Positions 8,149 to 16,414 of a DNA stretch of 64,000 nt are shown one piece after another. Below the pieces are notes generated by a model. It did not search any database and was not told the DNA's origin. It worked only from the letters and a program-made list of their open reading frames with translations. The DNA is taken from NCBI GenBank assembly GCA_018242445.1, contig JAFEBW010000017.1, positions 1 through 64,000 of the forward strand, in the 5' to 3' direction. Numbering within the stretch: the stretch's first letter is position 1; each line of letters begins with the position of its first letter. A program made the position numbers and the translations under genes. Source of the DNA: Pseudomonadota bacterium. GTDB lineage: Bacteria; Pseudomonadota; Gammaproteobacteria; Xanthomonadales; Xanthomonadaceae.

Positions 8149-8841
8149 ATGGCCAGCCTGGTATCGCTGCGCAATCTCACCAAGACCTACCAGCGCGGCG
8201 CCGAGCGCGTGGAGGTGCTGCACGGCGTGGATCTGGACATCCAGCAAGGCGATTTCGTCGCCCTGATGGGGCCGTCGGGTTCCGGCAAGACCACGCTGCT
8301 CAATCTCATCGGCGGGCTGGATTCGCCCACCGGCGGCAGCATCGAAGTCGGCGGCGCGCGCATCGACCACCTGAGCTCCGGGCAGTTGGCGACGTGGCGC
8401 AGCAACCATGTCGGCTTCGTGTTCCAGTTCTACAACCTGATGCCCAACCTGAGCGCGCAGCGCAACGTCGAGCTGCCGCTGCTGCTCACGCGCCTGTCCG
8501 GCACGCAGCGCAAGCGCAATGCCGGCATCGCCCTGCAACTGGTGGGCCTGGCCGATCGCGGCGCGCACCGTCCGGGCGAGTTGTCCGGCGGCCAGCAGCA
8601 GCGCGTGGCGATCGCCCGCGCGATCGTCTCCGACCCGCAACTGCTGATCTGCGACGAGCCCACCGGCGATCTGGATCGGCAGTCGGCCGAGGACATCCTC
8701 GGCCTGCTGCAGCAACTCAACCGCGAACACGGCAAGACCATCGTGATGGTCACCCACGACCCGAAGGCCGCCGAGTACGCCACCCACACGCTGCATCTGG
8801 ACAAGGGCACACTGGTGGAACAGGTCGCGCACGCGGCGTGA
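8149..8841 (+). CDS. ABC transporter ATP-binding protein (MacB/LolD type)
   Basis: 230-residue nucleotide-binding subunit with Walker A GPSGSGKTT, Q-loop QFYNLMPNLS, signature LSGGQQQR, Walker B LLICDEPTGDLD and switch His in VTHDP. The CDEPTGDLD form and small size place it in the MacB/LolD/FtsE group that works with FtsX-like permeases. A good ribosome binding site (CGGAGG at 8132-8137) fixes the ATG at 8149; an in-frame ATG at 8095 would overlap the adaptor gene. It energises the adaptor/permease exporter encoded around it. A 508-bp repeat-filled spacer separates it from the first permease gene, which is unusual inside an operon. Confidence 0.93.
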   Translation: MASLVSLRNLTKTYQRGAERVEVLHGVDLDIQQGDFVALMGPSGSGKTTLLNLIGGLDSPTGGSIEVGGARIDHLSSGQLATWRSNHVGFVFQFYNLMPNLSAQRNVELPLLLTRLSGTQRKRNAGIALQLVGLADRGAHRPGELSGGQQQRVAIARAIVSDPQLLICDEPTGDLDRQSAEDILGLLQQLNREHGKTIVMVTHDPKAAEYATHTLHLDKGTLVEQVAHAA

Positions 8842-8847
8842 GCTCTA

Positions 8848-9300
8848 CTCCTCCCCTTGCGAAGCAGGGGGAGGCCGGGAGGGGGTGGTGGGCCGCCGAA
8901 AAGCAACCCCTCCCCAACCCTCCCCTTCGCCTTCGGCGCAAGGGAGGGAGCAGATCTGGTGAAAGCGAAAGAACACAGCTTGCCTCCTCCCCTTTCGCGT
9001 AGCGAAGGGGAGGCCGGAAGGGGGTGGTGGGTTGCCGAAAAGCAACCCCTCCCCAACCCTCCCCTTCGCCTTCGGCGCAAGGGAGGGAGCAGATCTGGCG
9101 AAAGCGAAAGAACACAGCTTGTCTCCTCCCCTTTCGCGTAGCGAAGGGGGAGGCCGGGAGGGGGTGGTGGGTTGCCGAAAAGCAACCCCTCCCCAACCCT
9201 CCCCTTCGCCTTCGGCGCAAGGGAGGGAGCAGATCTGGCGAAAGCGCAAGAACACAGCTTGCCTCCTCCCCTTTCGCGTAGCGAAGGGGGAGGCGGGGAA
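8848..9300. repeat. Three tandem ~140-bp repeats plus a partial fourth
   Basis: The gap 8842-9349 is filled by direct repeats. The marker CAGATCTGG recurs at 8951, 9090 and 9230 (periods 139 and 140), and the leading palindrome CTCCTCCCCTTTCGCG recurs at about 8984, 9123 and 9263, the last copy being cut off near 9300. Each unit combines two imperfect palindromes (C-rich arm, short GC spacer, G-rich arm) joined by AAAGCGAAAGAACACAGCTT-like sequence. The units differ by only a few bases, implying recent duplication. Open frames run through them on both strands, but the product is repetitive and not protein-like. The array lies inside the efflux operon, between the ATPase and the first permease. 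Confidence 0.9.
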
Positions 9301-9349
9301 GGGGTTGGTGGAGTGGGTTGGTGGAAGTGGCTGGAATGAGGATGAAACC

Positions 9350-10516
9350 ATGAAATACCTGCACCTGATCTGGTCAGAGTTGTTTCGTCACAAGACCCGC
9401 ACAGTGCTCACGGTGCTGTCGATCATGGCCGCGTTTCTGCTGTTCGGCTTGCTCGACGGGGTGCGGCAGAGTTTCGACAATGCCGGCAAGAGCGCATTGG
9501 GCGCGGAGCGCTTGCAGACCGGATCGAGCCTGTCGTTCATCCAGACCCTGCCGATGTCGTTGCAGGCGCGCATTGCGCAGGTACCCGGCGTCAAGGACGT
9601 GGCGTATGCGAATTGGTTTGGCGGCGCCTATCAGGAGCCGCGCAACCAGATCTTCACCTTTGCAGTCAGTCCGAATTACATCGACTTGTACCCGGAGATG
9701 TCGCTGTCACCAGCCGAGCGCAAGGCTTTCGACACCACCAAGACCGGCGTGCTGGTGGGCGACCTGCTGGCGACCAAGTTTCACTGGAAGGTGGGACAGA
9801 AGCTGCCGTTGATCTCGACGATCTTTCCCAACGCCGACGGCAGCAAGAACTGGGCGTTCGACATCGTCGGCATCCTGCGGCCGAAGGATCCATCGCACAG
9901 AGAGTTTTTTCAGGGCGGGATCCTGATGCATTGGAAATACTTCGACGATGCCACGCCTTACAACCGAGGTCAGGCTGGCTGGTTCGTGACTCGTGTATCC
10001 GACGTGAATCAGAGTGACCGCATCGCCAAGGCAATCGACGCGCTGTCGGCCAATTCCGACCACGAGACCAAAACCCAGACCGAGCAGGCGGCGACTGCTG
10101 CATGGATCAAGCAGCTGGCCGACATCGGCCTGATCGTCGGCTCGATCATGGGCGCGGTGTTCTTCACCTTGCTGCTGCTGACCGGCAACACCATGGCGCA
10201 GTCCGTGCGCGAGCGCACCTTCGCGATTGCCGTGCTCAAGACGATTGGCTTTTCCAGTACCGCCGTGCTGCTGCTGGTGCTCGCTGAATCGGTGTTGCTG
10301 GTGGTGCTCGGCGGCGTGCTGGGGCTGGCACTGGCGACCGTGATCGGGCCGGTCGTCAGTGCCGGCAGCGGCAACGTGATCAACATGCCGCCGGTGGGGC
10401 TGGCCAGTTGGTCGCTGGGATTGTTGCTGATGCTCGCCATCGGCTTGCTGGTAGGCGCGCTGCCGGCCTTGCGGGCGATGCGCCTGAACATCGTCGATGC
10501 ACTGCGGCAGGGTTGA
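9350..10516 (+). CDS. ABC transporter permease, FtsX/MacB-like (first of two)
   Basis: 388-residue permease with the FtsX layout: TM1 near the N-terminus (VLTVLSIMAAFLLFGLLDGV), a ~230-residue periplasmic domain, then three C-terminal TM helices (LIVGSIMGAVFFTLLLLTGN, AVLLLVLAESVLLVVLGGVL, LGLLLMLAIGLLVGALPALR) ending in the typical ALRAMRLNIVDALRQG. The conserved SVRERTFAIAVLKTIGFS stretch of FtsX permeases lies between TM2 and TM3. The start at 9350 follows a GAGGATGA ribosome binding site; the frame stays open upstream through the repeat array, but that part is rejected. It should form a heterodimer with the next permease and use the upstream ATPase. Confidence 0.9.
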   Translation: MKYLHLIWSELFRHKTRTVLTVLSIMAAFLLFGLLDGVRQSFDNAGKSALGAERLQTGSSLSFIQTLPMSLQARIAQVPGVKDVAYANWFGGAYQEPRNQIFTFAVSPNYIDLYPEMSLSPAERKAFDTTKTGVLVGDLLATKFHWKVGQKLPLISTIFPNADGSKNWAFDIVGILRPKDPSHREFFQGGILMHWKYFDDATPYNRGQAGWFVTRVSDVNQSDRIAKAIDALSANSDHETKTQTEQAATAAWIKQLADIGLIVGSIMGAVFFTLLLLTGNTMAQSVRERTFAIAVLKTIGFSSTAVLLLVLAESVLLVVLGGVLGLALATVIGPVVSAGSGNVINMPPVGLASWSLGLLLMLAIGLLVGALPALRAMRLNIVDALRQG

Positions 10517-10529
10517 GGGAGACACGGAC

Positions 10530-11852
10530 ATGGGCACGAAAATCCTTGCGTTTCTCGGCAACCTCGCGATCGTGCTGTTGATCGCCCTGGGTGTTTCGGC
10601 ATGGGCCATGGCGCCGTGGCCGCTGCTGGCGGTTATGGGCGTCGCCTTCGTGCTGTGGATGGCGCTGACGCGAACCGGCAGGCAGGCAGGCTCGGTGACG
10701 ATGGTGGGCGTGAGCACGCTGGGCCGCCGCGTCGGTGCGTCTTCGGTGGTAGTGATCGGCATAGCCGGCGTGGTCGCGGTGCTGGTCGCGATGCTGGCAA
10801 TGGCCGATGGCTATCAAGGCAGCCTGCGTCGTAGCGGCAGCCCGGATACCGCGATCGTGCTGCGCGGCAGTTCGGATTCGGAAGTCAGCTCGGTGCTTGG
10901 TCACGACGCCGTCGTGGTGATCGAACAGGCGGTTGGCATCGCGCGCGATGCGGCCGGCAAGCCGATCGCATCGCCGGAGCTGGCCGTCGCCGCCAACTTG
11001 CAACTCAAGGGAAGCGCGGATACCGGCAGCGTGCAATTGCGAGGCGTAGGAGAGCAAGCCTGGACGGCCAGACCCGGATTGCAGATCGTGGCCGGGCGCC
11101 GATTCCAGCCTGGTTTGCGCGAACTGGTGGTGGGACAGGGCGCTCAGGACAAGTTCGCCGGACTGGAACTCGGGCACGAGGTCAAACTCGGCGCGCAAAT
11201 GTGGAAGATCGTCGGCATTTTCAGAGCCGGCAACGCGTTCGACTCGGAGATCTGGGCCGACGCGGATGTCGTCGCTTCGGCCTATCGACGCGGAAGTTCG
11301 CGCACATCGGTGCTGGTGCGCCTGACCAGCCCGGCTGCGTTCAAAACCTTCGCCGCTTCGCTGGCCGCCGATCCACGGCTGCAAGTGGACGCGACCACCA
11401 CCGCCGACTACTACGCCAAGCAATCGCAAACGATGACCAAAGTGATACGGATCATCGGCATCGTGGTCGGACTGATCATGGCCATCGGCGCAATGTTCGG
11501 CGCACTCAACACGATGTTCGCCGCGGTGGCAGCGCGCGCTCGGGAAATTGCCACCCTGCGCGCGATCGGTTTCGGCGGATTGCCGGTGGTGGTCGCGGTG
11601 ATGCTGGAGACGATGCTGCTGGCCCTGTTTGGCGGTTTGCTGGGGGGGGGGGTCGCATGGGTGTTGTTCAACGGCTACACCGCATCGACCCTTGCCGGCG
11701 GCATCGGCCAGTTGACTTTCCAGTTTGAAGTCTCGCCGCGACTGATGTGGACCGGGATCCAGTGGGCCTTGGCGATCGGCTTCATCGGTGGCCTGTATCC
11801 CGCCCTGCGCGCGGCGCGCATGCAGGTCACCGATGCGCTGCGGGCGGCGTGA
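10530..11852 (+). CDS. ABC transporter permease, FtsX/MacB-like (second of two), contains G11 tract
   Basis: 440-residue permease. Two N-terminal hydrophobic segments (AIVLLIALGVSAWAMAPWPL and a second ending VLVAMLAMADG) precede the periplasmic domain; C-terminal helices include IIGIVVGLIMAIGAMFGALN and VMLETMLLALFGGLLGG. The FtsX motif ARAREIATLRAIGFGGLP and the terminal ALRAARMQVTDALRAA are present. It begins 13 bp after the first permease with GAGGGAGA as ribosome binding site. A run of eleven G (11642-11652) encodes LGGG in a late TM segment: loss or gain of one G would remove the last TM and the C-terminus. The gene is the last of the exporter operon. Confidence 0.9.
   Translation: MGTKILAFLGNLAIVLLIALGVSAWAMAPWPLLAVMGVAFVLWMALTRTGRQAGSVTMVGVSTLGRRVGASSVVVIGIAGVVAVLVAMLAMADGYQGSLRRSGSPDTAIVLRGSSDSEVSSVLGHDAVVVIEQAVGIARDAAGKPIASPELAVAANLQLKGSADTGSVQLRGVGEQAWTARPGLQIVAGRRFQPGLRELVVGQGAQDKFAGLELGHEVKLGAQMWKIVGIFRAGNAFDSEIWADADVVASAYRRGSSRTSVLVRLTSPAAFKTFAASLAADPRLQVDATTTADYYAKQSQTMTKVIRIIGIVVGLIMAIGAMFGALNTMFAAVAARAREIATLRAIGFGGLPVVVAVMLETMLLALFGGLLGGGVAWVLFNGYTASTLAGGIGQLTFQFEVSPRLMWTGIQWALAIGFIGGLYPALRAARMQVTDALRAA
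11642..11652. repeat. G11 homopolymer inside permease gene
   Basis: Eleven consecutive G on the plus strand inside the second permease gene, the longest homopolymer I noticed in the window. In the given sequence the frame is open. Poly-G tracts of this length are prone to slipped-strand mispairing and underlie phase variation in several bacteria; they are also sequencing-error prone. Confidence 0.8.
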
Positions 11853-11923
11853 GGAGTACGAAAGTTTGAGGGCATGGGCAATTGCCCCCGGATTGCTCCG
11901 ACGCTGCGAAGGAAGACGCCAGG

Positions 11924-12043
11924 CTTTCACCCCTCCCCTTGCGCAACTGCGGGAGACGCCTGCCTTCACCCCTCCCCTTGCGCAGCTGCGGGAGACGCCG
12001 TGCCTTCACCCCTCCCCTTGCGCAGCAGGGGGAGGTTGGGAGG
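11924..12043. repeat. Three tandem ~39-bp repeats in intergenic region
   Basis: The element CTTCACCCCTCCCCTTGCGC, followed by AGCTGCGGGAGACGCC, recurs three times (TTCAC at 11926, 11965 and 12005; periods 39 and 40), with the third copy running into the palindromic CAGGGGGAGGTTGGGAGGGG. It fills most of the 256-bp space between the convergent permease and diguanylate cyclase genes and belongs to the same GC-palindrome family as the array at 8848-9300. It may end transcription from both sides, but there is no T-run. Confidence 0.8.
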
Positions 12044-12108
12044 GGGTTCGGGTGACGACTTGATGAACGCCGGCGAATCGCGCACGAGCCGCCGACTGCG
12101 CGCAACGT

Positions 12109-13923
12109 TCACCCGGCCGTCCGCCACGTGTTCCGCCCGGCCTGCTTGGCCCGATAGAGCGCCGCATCGGCTCGATTCAACAATTCGTCGGGCGTGAGGC
12201 TGGCGTCGTCCGCCACCGCGATGCCGATGCTGGCGGTCACGCGCAAGGTCGCGGCGCCGGCATCGATCGGCTCGCCGATGCTGGCGATGAGTTTTTCGGC
12301 GATCGTCTGCGGCACCTCCGGCGTGTCGAGATCCTCGACGAGGACGACGAACTCGTCACCGCCCAGGCGCGCAGGGAAGTCCACATGCCGCACGCAACCG
12401 CGCAGGCGTTCGGCGAACTCGCGCAGCACGATGTCTCCGGCCGCATGGCCGTGCGTGTCGTTGATCTGCTTGAAGCGATCGACATCCATGTACAGCACGG
12501 CCAGCGGCTGCCCCGAACGCCGGTATCGGGCCATCGCCAGATCGAGGCGCTCGCCGAAATGCAGGCGGTTGCCGAGCCCGGTCAGGCTGTCGTGGCGGGC
12601 CAGTCGCGCCACGGCCTGCTCGGCCTCCACGCGACGGGTGACGTCGCGGGCGACGTAGACCAACTCCGGCACCGAGCAATCGTCCAGCCCGCGCACGCGG
12701 CGCAGCTTGGTGTCCAGCCACAGGTAGCGGCCATCGCGATGGCGCACGCGGTGCTGGATGTTCACGTCGCGGCCGGTCTGGAATACCTCCCGGAACGCAT
12801 CGTCCAGCAGATGGCGATCATCCGGATGCAGCCAATCGATCTTCATCGGCCCCATCACGTCTTCCGGCTTCCATCCCAACACATCGGCCACCGACGGAGA
12901 AATGTACAGGCGCGTGCCGTCCTCCGCGAAACGGCCCACCAGATCGGCGGAGTGGTCGGCCAGCAAGCGATAGTCGCGCTCGCTCTTTTGCGCCCGCCCG
13001 ACCAGCAGCCGGCGCTCGGTCAACGCGGCGGCCATGGGGAAGGCGACCAGGCACACGCACACGAGAAAGGCCTGCAGTTGCAACGTGCGCTCGACATCGC
13101 CGACGACGATGGTGAACGGACCGCTGCCGGCAACGGTTTGCATCGTCGCGACCACGGCGATCACCGCCGTGCCGAGCACGAAACCACTGAAACGGTGGCG
13201 GAAGATGCACAGCAGCAGCGGCGGGAATATCCAGTAGGTCATCAGGCGCGACTGCGAAAACACGAGCAGGCAGATGGCGGTGAGCAGGGCGAGCGTGGCG
13301 GCCAGTTCCAGCCGACGCCCGGGCTCGCCGATCAGGCCGACGCCTTCCACGCGGGCGGAGATCGTCAAGGTGGCGAAGATCGTCATCCCCACCCCATGCG
13401 ATGCGAACCAGGTCGCCAGCAACGCGCCGATGTAGACATGCCCGCTCGACCAGTATTCGCGCGCCACGGCGGCGAGCAGGCCCGACAGGCCGCATGCCAC
13501 CAGGGTGGCGAGCGTGGCGACCAGAACGCTGCGCTGGATCTGCGCGAGCCGGCTCGGATCGTCCACATGCCGCGCCACGACCGTGGCGACCAGCCAGGGC
13601 TCGAGCGTGTTCGCCATGCTCAAGGCGACCCCGAGCGGGTTGATGCCGTGCAGGAGGGCATTGGCTGCCAGCGATGCGGCGAACCCGATGGCCAGACCCA
13701 GCGGCCACAACGCGCGCGGCGATGTCAGCAGCACCCCGCACAACACGCCGCTGGCCACCCACATCGAGGACAGCCCCAGCGGCCCGCGCGTGTACGCGAT
13801 CGACCAGGCGCAGCAAACGAACAAGGCCGCGGCGAGGGCGCATGCCCACCGCAGCCTTTTCGCGACTGGCCACGTCGCAACGGAAAGCGCACCTGCACGG
13901 TCGGCAACAGCGTTCATCGGCAA
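12109..13923 (-). CDS. MASE1-PAS-GGDEF diguanylate cyclase
   Basis: 604-residue membrane sensor that should make cyclic di-GMP from two GTP. The first ~300 residues are a multi-pass MASE1-like sensor (WSIAYTRGPLGLSSMWVASG, then several helices). A PAS domain follows (about 320-440, YRLLADHSADLVGRFAEDGT with DVTRRVEAE at its end). The C-terminal GGDEF domain starts at HDSLTGLGNRLHF. The active site is canonical GGDEF at about residue 520-525 with RHVD five residues upstream, the RxxD inhibitory site, so an active, product-inhibited enzyme is predicted. No EAL domain is attached. It is divergent from the cysteine dioxygenase gene. Starting at the second ATG (13917) would change little. Confidence 0.93.
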   Translation of the reverse strand: MPMNAVADRAGALSVATWPVAKRLRWACALAAALFVCCAWSIAYTRGPLGLSSMWVASGVLCGVLLTSPRALWPLGLAIGFAASLAANALLHGINPLGVALSMANTLEPWLVATVVARHVDDPSRLAQIQRSVLVATLATLVACGLSGLLAAVAREYWSSGHVYIGALLATWFASHGVGMTIFATLTISARVEGVGLIGEPGRRLELAATLALLTAICLLVFSQSRLMTYWIFPPLLLCIFRHRFSGFVLGTAVIAVVATMQTVAGSGPFTIVVGDVERTLQLQAFLVCVCLVAFPMAAALTERRLLVGRAQKSERDYRLLADHSADLVGRFAEDGTRLYISPSVADVLGWKPEDVMGPMKIDWLHPDDRHLLDDAFREVFQTGRDVNIQHRVRHRDGRYLWLDTKLRRVRGLDDCSVPELVYVARDVTRRVEAEQAVARLARHDSLTGLGNRLHFGERLDLAMARYRRSGQPLAVLYMDVDRFKQINDTHGHAAGDIVLREFAERLRGCVRHVDFPARLGGDEFVVLVEDLDTPEVPQTIAEKLIASIGEPIDAGAATLRVTASIGIAVADDASLTPDELLNRADAALYRAKQAGRNTWRTAG

Positions 13924-14089
13924 GGCTACGGTACCGCGCCGCCGGTCGCCCCGCCAAGCCGTCGCCGGCCCGCAGCGGATCCGTTCGTCCGAGACCGCCT
14001 GCCGTCACGACCCTGCCGCGAACCGGGCAGCCCCCTACGGATCAGCGGAAACCGGAACGATTGCGAACGGCACGCCATGGTTCGAGCGC

Positions 14090-14119
14090 CGACGAAACGT
14101 GCGTAGCACATGTTCGTCG
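14090..14119. promoter_or_regulatory. Inverted repeat upstream of cysteine dioxygenase gene
   Basis: The outer arms CGACGAA (14090-14096) and TTCGTCG (14113-14119) enclose inner arms GTGC and GCAC around GTA. The element sits in the divergent 227-bp region between the diguanylate cyclase and the dioxygenase gene, just upstream of a possible -10 (TAGAAT, 14139-14144). If that -10 is used, the dioxygenase mRNA would begin at or near its ATG at 14151. Spacing and symmetry suit a repressor or activator site; no known factor is recognised. Confidence 0.35.
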
Positions 14120-14150
14120 ATTCGATCCAATGAATCGGTAGAATGTCCTC

Positions 14151-14759
14151 ATGACCGACCCTGCCCGCCCCGAAGCCGCCAGCCCGTCCGTGGACTTTCC
14201 GGGCCGCGATCGCCTGCTCGCGGCGATCGACGACGCGGTTTCCCGCGGCGACGATCAGGCCGTCACCAAGGCCGTGCGCCATGCGCTGTGCCGCCTGATC
14301 CGCGACCCCGACGTGCGCCTCCCGGCGTTCGTCCACGAGCCCATCGCCGACCACTACGCACGCCGCGAGATCTACCGCAGCCCGCGCCACGGCTACAGCG
14401 TGGTGGCGATGACCTGGGGCTCCGGCCAGGGCACGCCCGTACACGACCACGCCGGCCTGTGGTGCGTGGAAGGCGTGTGGCGCGGCGAGCTGGAAATCAC
14501 CCAGTACGAACTGCTCGAAAGCGATGGCGAGCGCTTCCGTTTCCGCGCCGGCGGCGGCATGCAGGCCGGCCCCGGCAGTGCCGGCAGCCTGATCCCGCCG
14601 CACGAGTTCCATACCATCCGCAACCCCAGCCCCGATGCCATCGCGGTGACCTTGCACATCTACCAGGCGGTGATGGAGCGCTGCTCGAAGTTCCATCCCC
14701 TCGGCGGCGAGTGGTACGCCCGCGAGGGCAGCATCCTGTTGACCGACGCGGTGGCGTAG
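14151..14759 (+). CDS. Cysteine dioxygenase family protein (thiol dioxygenase, cupin)
   Basis: 202-residue cytoplasmic cupin of the cysteine dioxygenase type I family (PF05995). The iron-binding motif TPVHDHAGLWCVEGVWRGEL supplies His98 and His100; the third ligand is in PPHEFHTIRN (His151 or His154), matching the 3-His iron site. Such enzymes oxidise cysteine to cysteine sulfinate or 3-mercaptopropionate to the sulfinate; the sequence alone does not decide between them. A glycine (Gly102) follows the HDH motif where eukaryotic enzymes have the cross-linked cysteine, as in bacterial members. The gene stands alone between the diguanylate cyclase and tRNA-Leu, with an inverted repeat in front. 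Confidence 0.85.
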   Translation: MTDPARPEAASPSVDFPGRDRLLAAIDDAVSRGDDQAVTKAVRHALCRLIRDPDVRLPAFVHEPIADHYARREIYRSPRHGYSVVAMTWGSGQGTPVHDHAGLWCVEGVWRGELEITQYELLESDGERFRFRAGGGMQAGPGSAGSLIPPHEFHTIRNPSPDAIAVTLHIYQAVMERCSKFHPLGGEWYAREGSILLTDAVA

Positions 14760-14853
14760 GCCATCGAAGGCCACGCGCCCCCCGCCTCCAGCGGGTGCCG
14801 TTCCGCAACTTCCGGCCGCAACGGTTACCGCAGCGCACGAACCACGCCGCGCA

Positions 14854-14883
14854 TTGCGGCGACAGCCCCGCATCCCGCATAAT
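14854..14883 (+). promoter_or_regulatory. Probable sigma-70 promoter of tRNA-Leu
   Basis: TTGCGG (14854-14859) and CATAAT (14878-14883) are separated by 18 bp, placing transcription start around 14890, about eight bases before the mature 5' end of the tRNA. The -10 matches five of six consensus positions; the -35 is weak. Position directly in front of a tRNA gene supports it. Confidence 0.5.
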
Positions 14884-14897
14884 CGCGCCGCGACAGT

Positions 14898-14983
14898 GCC
14901 GGTGTGGCGGAACGGTAGACGCGATTGACTCAAAATCAATTATCCGAAAGGGTGTGTGGGTTCGATTCCCTCCACCGGCACCA
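14898..14983 (+). tRNA. tRNA-Leu, anticodon CAA
   Basis: 86-nt class II tRNA with encoded CCA. The acceptor arms GCCGGTG (14898-14904) and CACCGGC (14973-14979) pair perfectly. The anticodon stem ATTGA/TCAAT encloses loop CTCAAAA with anticodon CAA at 14931-14933, which reads UUG. A long variable arm (ATCC GAAA GGGT) is the leucine hallmark. The T-arm has loop TTCGATT, with one T-T mismatch in its stem (14957 with 14971), unusual for tRNA but probably tolerated. A promoter and an intrinsic terminator flank it. Confidence 0.95.
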
Positions 14984-15018
14984 TCAGGGCATGACCCAAT
15001 CCCACGCAACACCCACGG

Positions 15019-15041
15019 AACCGCGCCACGGCGCGGTTTTT
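15019..15041 (+). terminator. Intrinsic terminator after tRNA-Leu
   Basis: The stem CCGCGC (15021-15026) / GCGCGG (15031-15036) with loop CACG is followed by five T (15037-15041). It lies 36 bp past the tRNA and just before the end of the converging kinase gene, so it ends the tRNA transcript. Confidence 0.85.
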
Positions 15042-15079
15042 CGTTGCCCGCAGGTCAACGCGGAGATCGGCCTTGCCGC

Positions 15080-16414
15080 CTACAGGTTGTGGAAAAACCG
15101 CTGGATGAAATTGCGCTTGGGCGGTTTGCGTCTGGGGCGCGCATGCCGGGCCGGCTTCTTGTCTTTGGATGCGGCGCTGGAAGCCTGGCCGGCCGATGGC
15201 GAGGCGGGACTCGCATCGCCGTTCGGCGAGGCCGCGGATGGATTCCGCGCGGATGCCGATGCGTCCGACGCGGGTTGCGCGCCTGCCGGCGATGCCGCGG
15301 CCTGTGCTGCGGCCCCCGCATCGACGAGCGAGGCAGCTCCTTCAGGATTTGCCGCAACGCGGCTCGCCGCCGATGCCGGTTCACCCGCTGCCGGTGTCGC
15401 GGCTGCGGCTGCGGGCTTGCCATCCCGGGCGTGCAGATACCACGCGCCGCCCAGCACCAGCAGCGCCGCCGCGCCCAGCGCCAGGGGCTTCTTCCCGCGC
15501 CCCGCATGAGCGCCCTGCACGGCCTGCAGGACTTGCCCGGTGAGGCTGCCATGGCGCTGCACGACGTGCTCGAGCGCTTGCAGCATGTCCTGCGCATTGA
15601 CGAAGCGCGCATCGCGCGACTTGGCCATCGCGCGTTCGATGAACGCCTGCCAATGGCGGCGCTCGGGCGGCAACGCCGGCACCGCGTCCTGCGCGTGCAT
15701 CAACGCCAGCGCCAGCGCATCGTCGGCGCGAAAGGGCGGATGCCCGGCGAGCAATTCGAAGGCCAGCACGCCCACGCTGTACAGGTCCGCGCGGCCATCC
15801 ACCGCCTCGCCCCGCGCCTGTTCGGGAGACATGTAATTCGAGCTGCCGACCGCCAGCCCGACCGTGGTCAAACGCACATCGCGCTTGTGCATCGTGGCGA
15901 TGCCGAAATCGGTGAGCATGGGCCGGTCGTCGGCATCGAACAACACGTTCTCGCGCTTCACGTCGCGATGCACGATGCCGCGCGCATGCGCATAGCCCAG
16001 CGCCGACAGCAACGCGCGCAACACCTGCGCCACCTTCGCTTCATCGGCGGCGAAATCGCGCTGCGTCAGGTCGCCGCTGCCCAGGTACGGCATCACGTAA
16101 TACGGCCGCCCGTCGCCGGCGCGGCCGACCTCGTGGATGGCGACGATGTGCGGATGGCTCAGATGCGCGATGGTGCGCGCTTCGTTTTCGAAGCGCTGGC
16201 GAGCCACCTCGTCGGCCAGCACATCGCCATCCATCACCTTGATGCCGACCGGGCGATCGAGCGATTCCTGGGTGGCCAGATACACGCTGGCCATGCCACC
16301 GCGACCGAGGCGATTGCGGATCCGGTAGCCGGGGATGCTCGGAACGTCGAACGGCTCGCCGCCACGATGCGGGGCATCGCTTCCGGAAGCGTTGGCGTTG
16401 GCTGGATCGTGCAT
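15080..16414 (-). CDS. Membrane-anchored serine/threonine protein kinase (PknB-like)
   Basis: 444-residue Hanks-type kinase. The kinase domain is about residues 28-285: glycine loop GRGGMASVY (37-45), ATP lysine 59 in VGIKVM, Glu78, catalytic loop HRDVKREN (149-156), DFG 169-171 and SPEQ in place of APE. A single TM (LALGAAALLVLGGAWYLHA, about 311-329) leads to a low-complexity tail of A, P, S and G ending in a strongly basic stretch (KKPARHARPRRKPPKRN). No PASTA or other sensor domain is visible, so the outside part may bind anionic wall or envelope polymers, which is speculation. The start at 16414 (MHDPAN) is preferred to 16465. Substrates could include FHA proteins such as the one at 23085-23885. 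Confidence 0.9.
   Translation of the reverse strand: MHDPANANASGSDAPHRGGEPFDVPSIPGYRIRNRLGRGGMASVYLATQESLDRPVGIKVMDGDVLADEVARQRFENEARTIAHLSHPHIVAIHEVGRAGDGRPYYVMPYLGSGDLTQRDFAADEAKVAQVLRALLSALGYAHARGIVHRDVKRENVLFDADDRPMLTDFGIATMHKRDVRLTTVGLAVGSSNYMSPEQARGEAVDGRADLYSVGVLAFELLAGHPPFRADDALALALMHAQDAVPALPPERRHWQAFIERAMAKSRDARFVNAQDMLQALEHVVQRHGSLTGQVLQAVQGAHAGRGKKPLALGAAALLVLGGAWYLHARDGKPAAAAATPAAGEPASAASRVAANPEGAASLVDAGAAAQAAASPAGAQPASDASASARNPSAASPNGDASPASPSAGQASSAASKDKKPARHARPRRKPPKRNFIQRFFHNL

Noticed and set aside
8848..9300. Possible CRISPR array
   Set aside because: Units are nearly identical over their full ~140 bp, so there are no unique spacers, and no cas genes are nearby.
9032..9349. 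N-terminal extension of the first permease through the tandem repeats
   Set aside because: The translation is a repetitive product of the repeat units, and a good ribosome binding site precedes ATG 9350.
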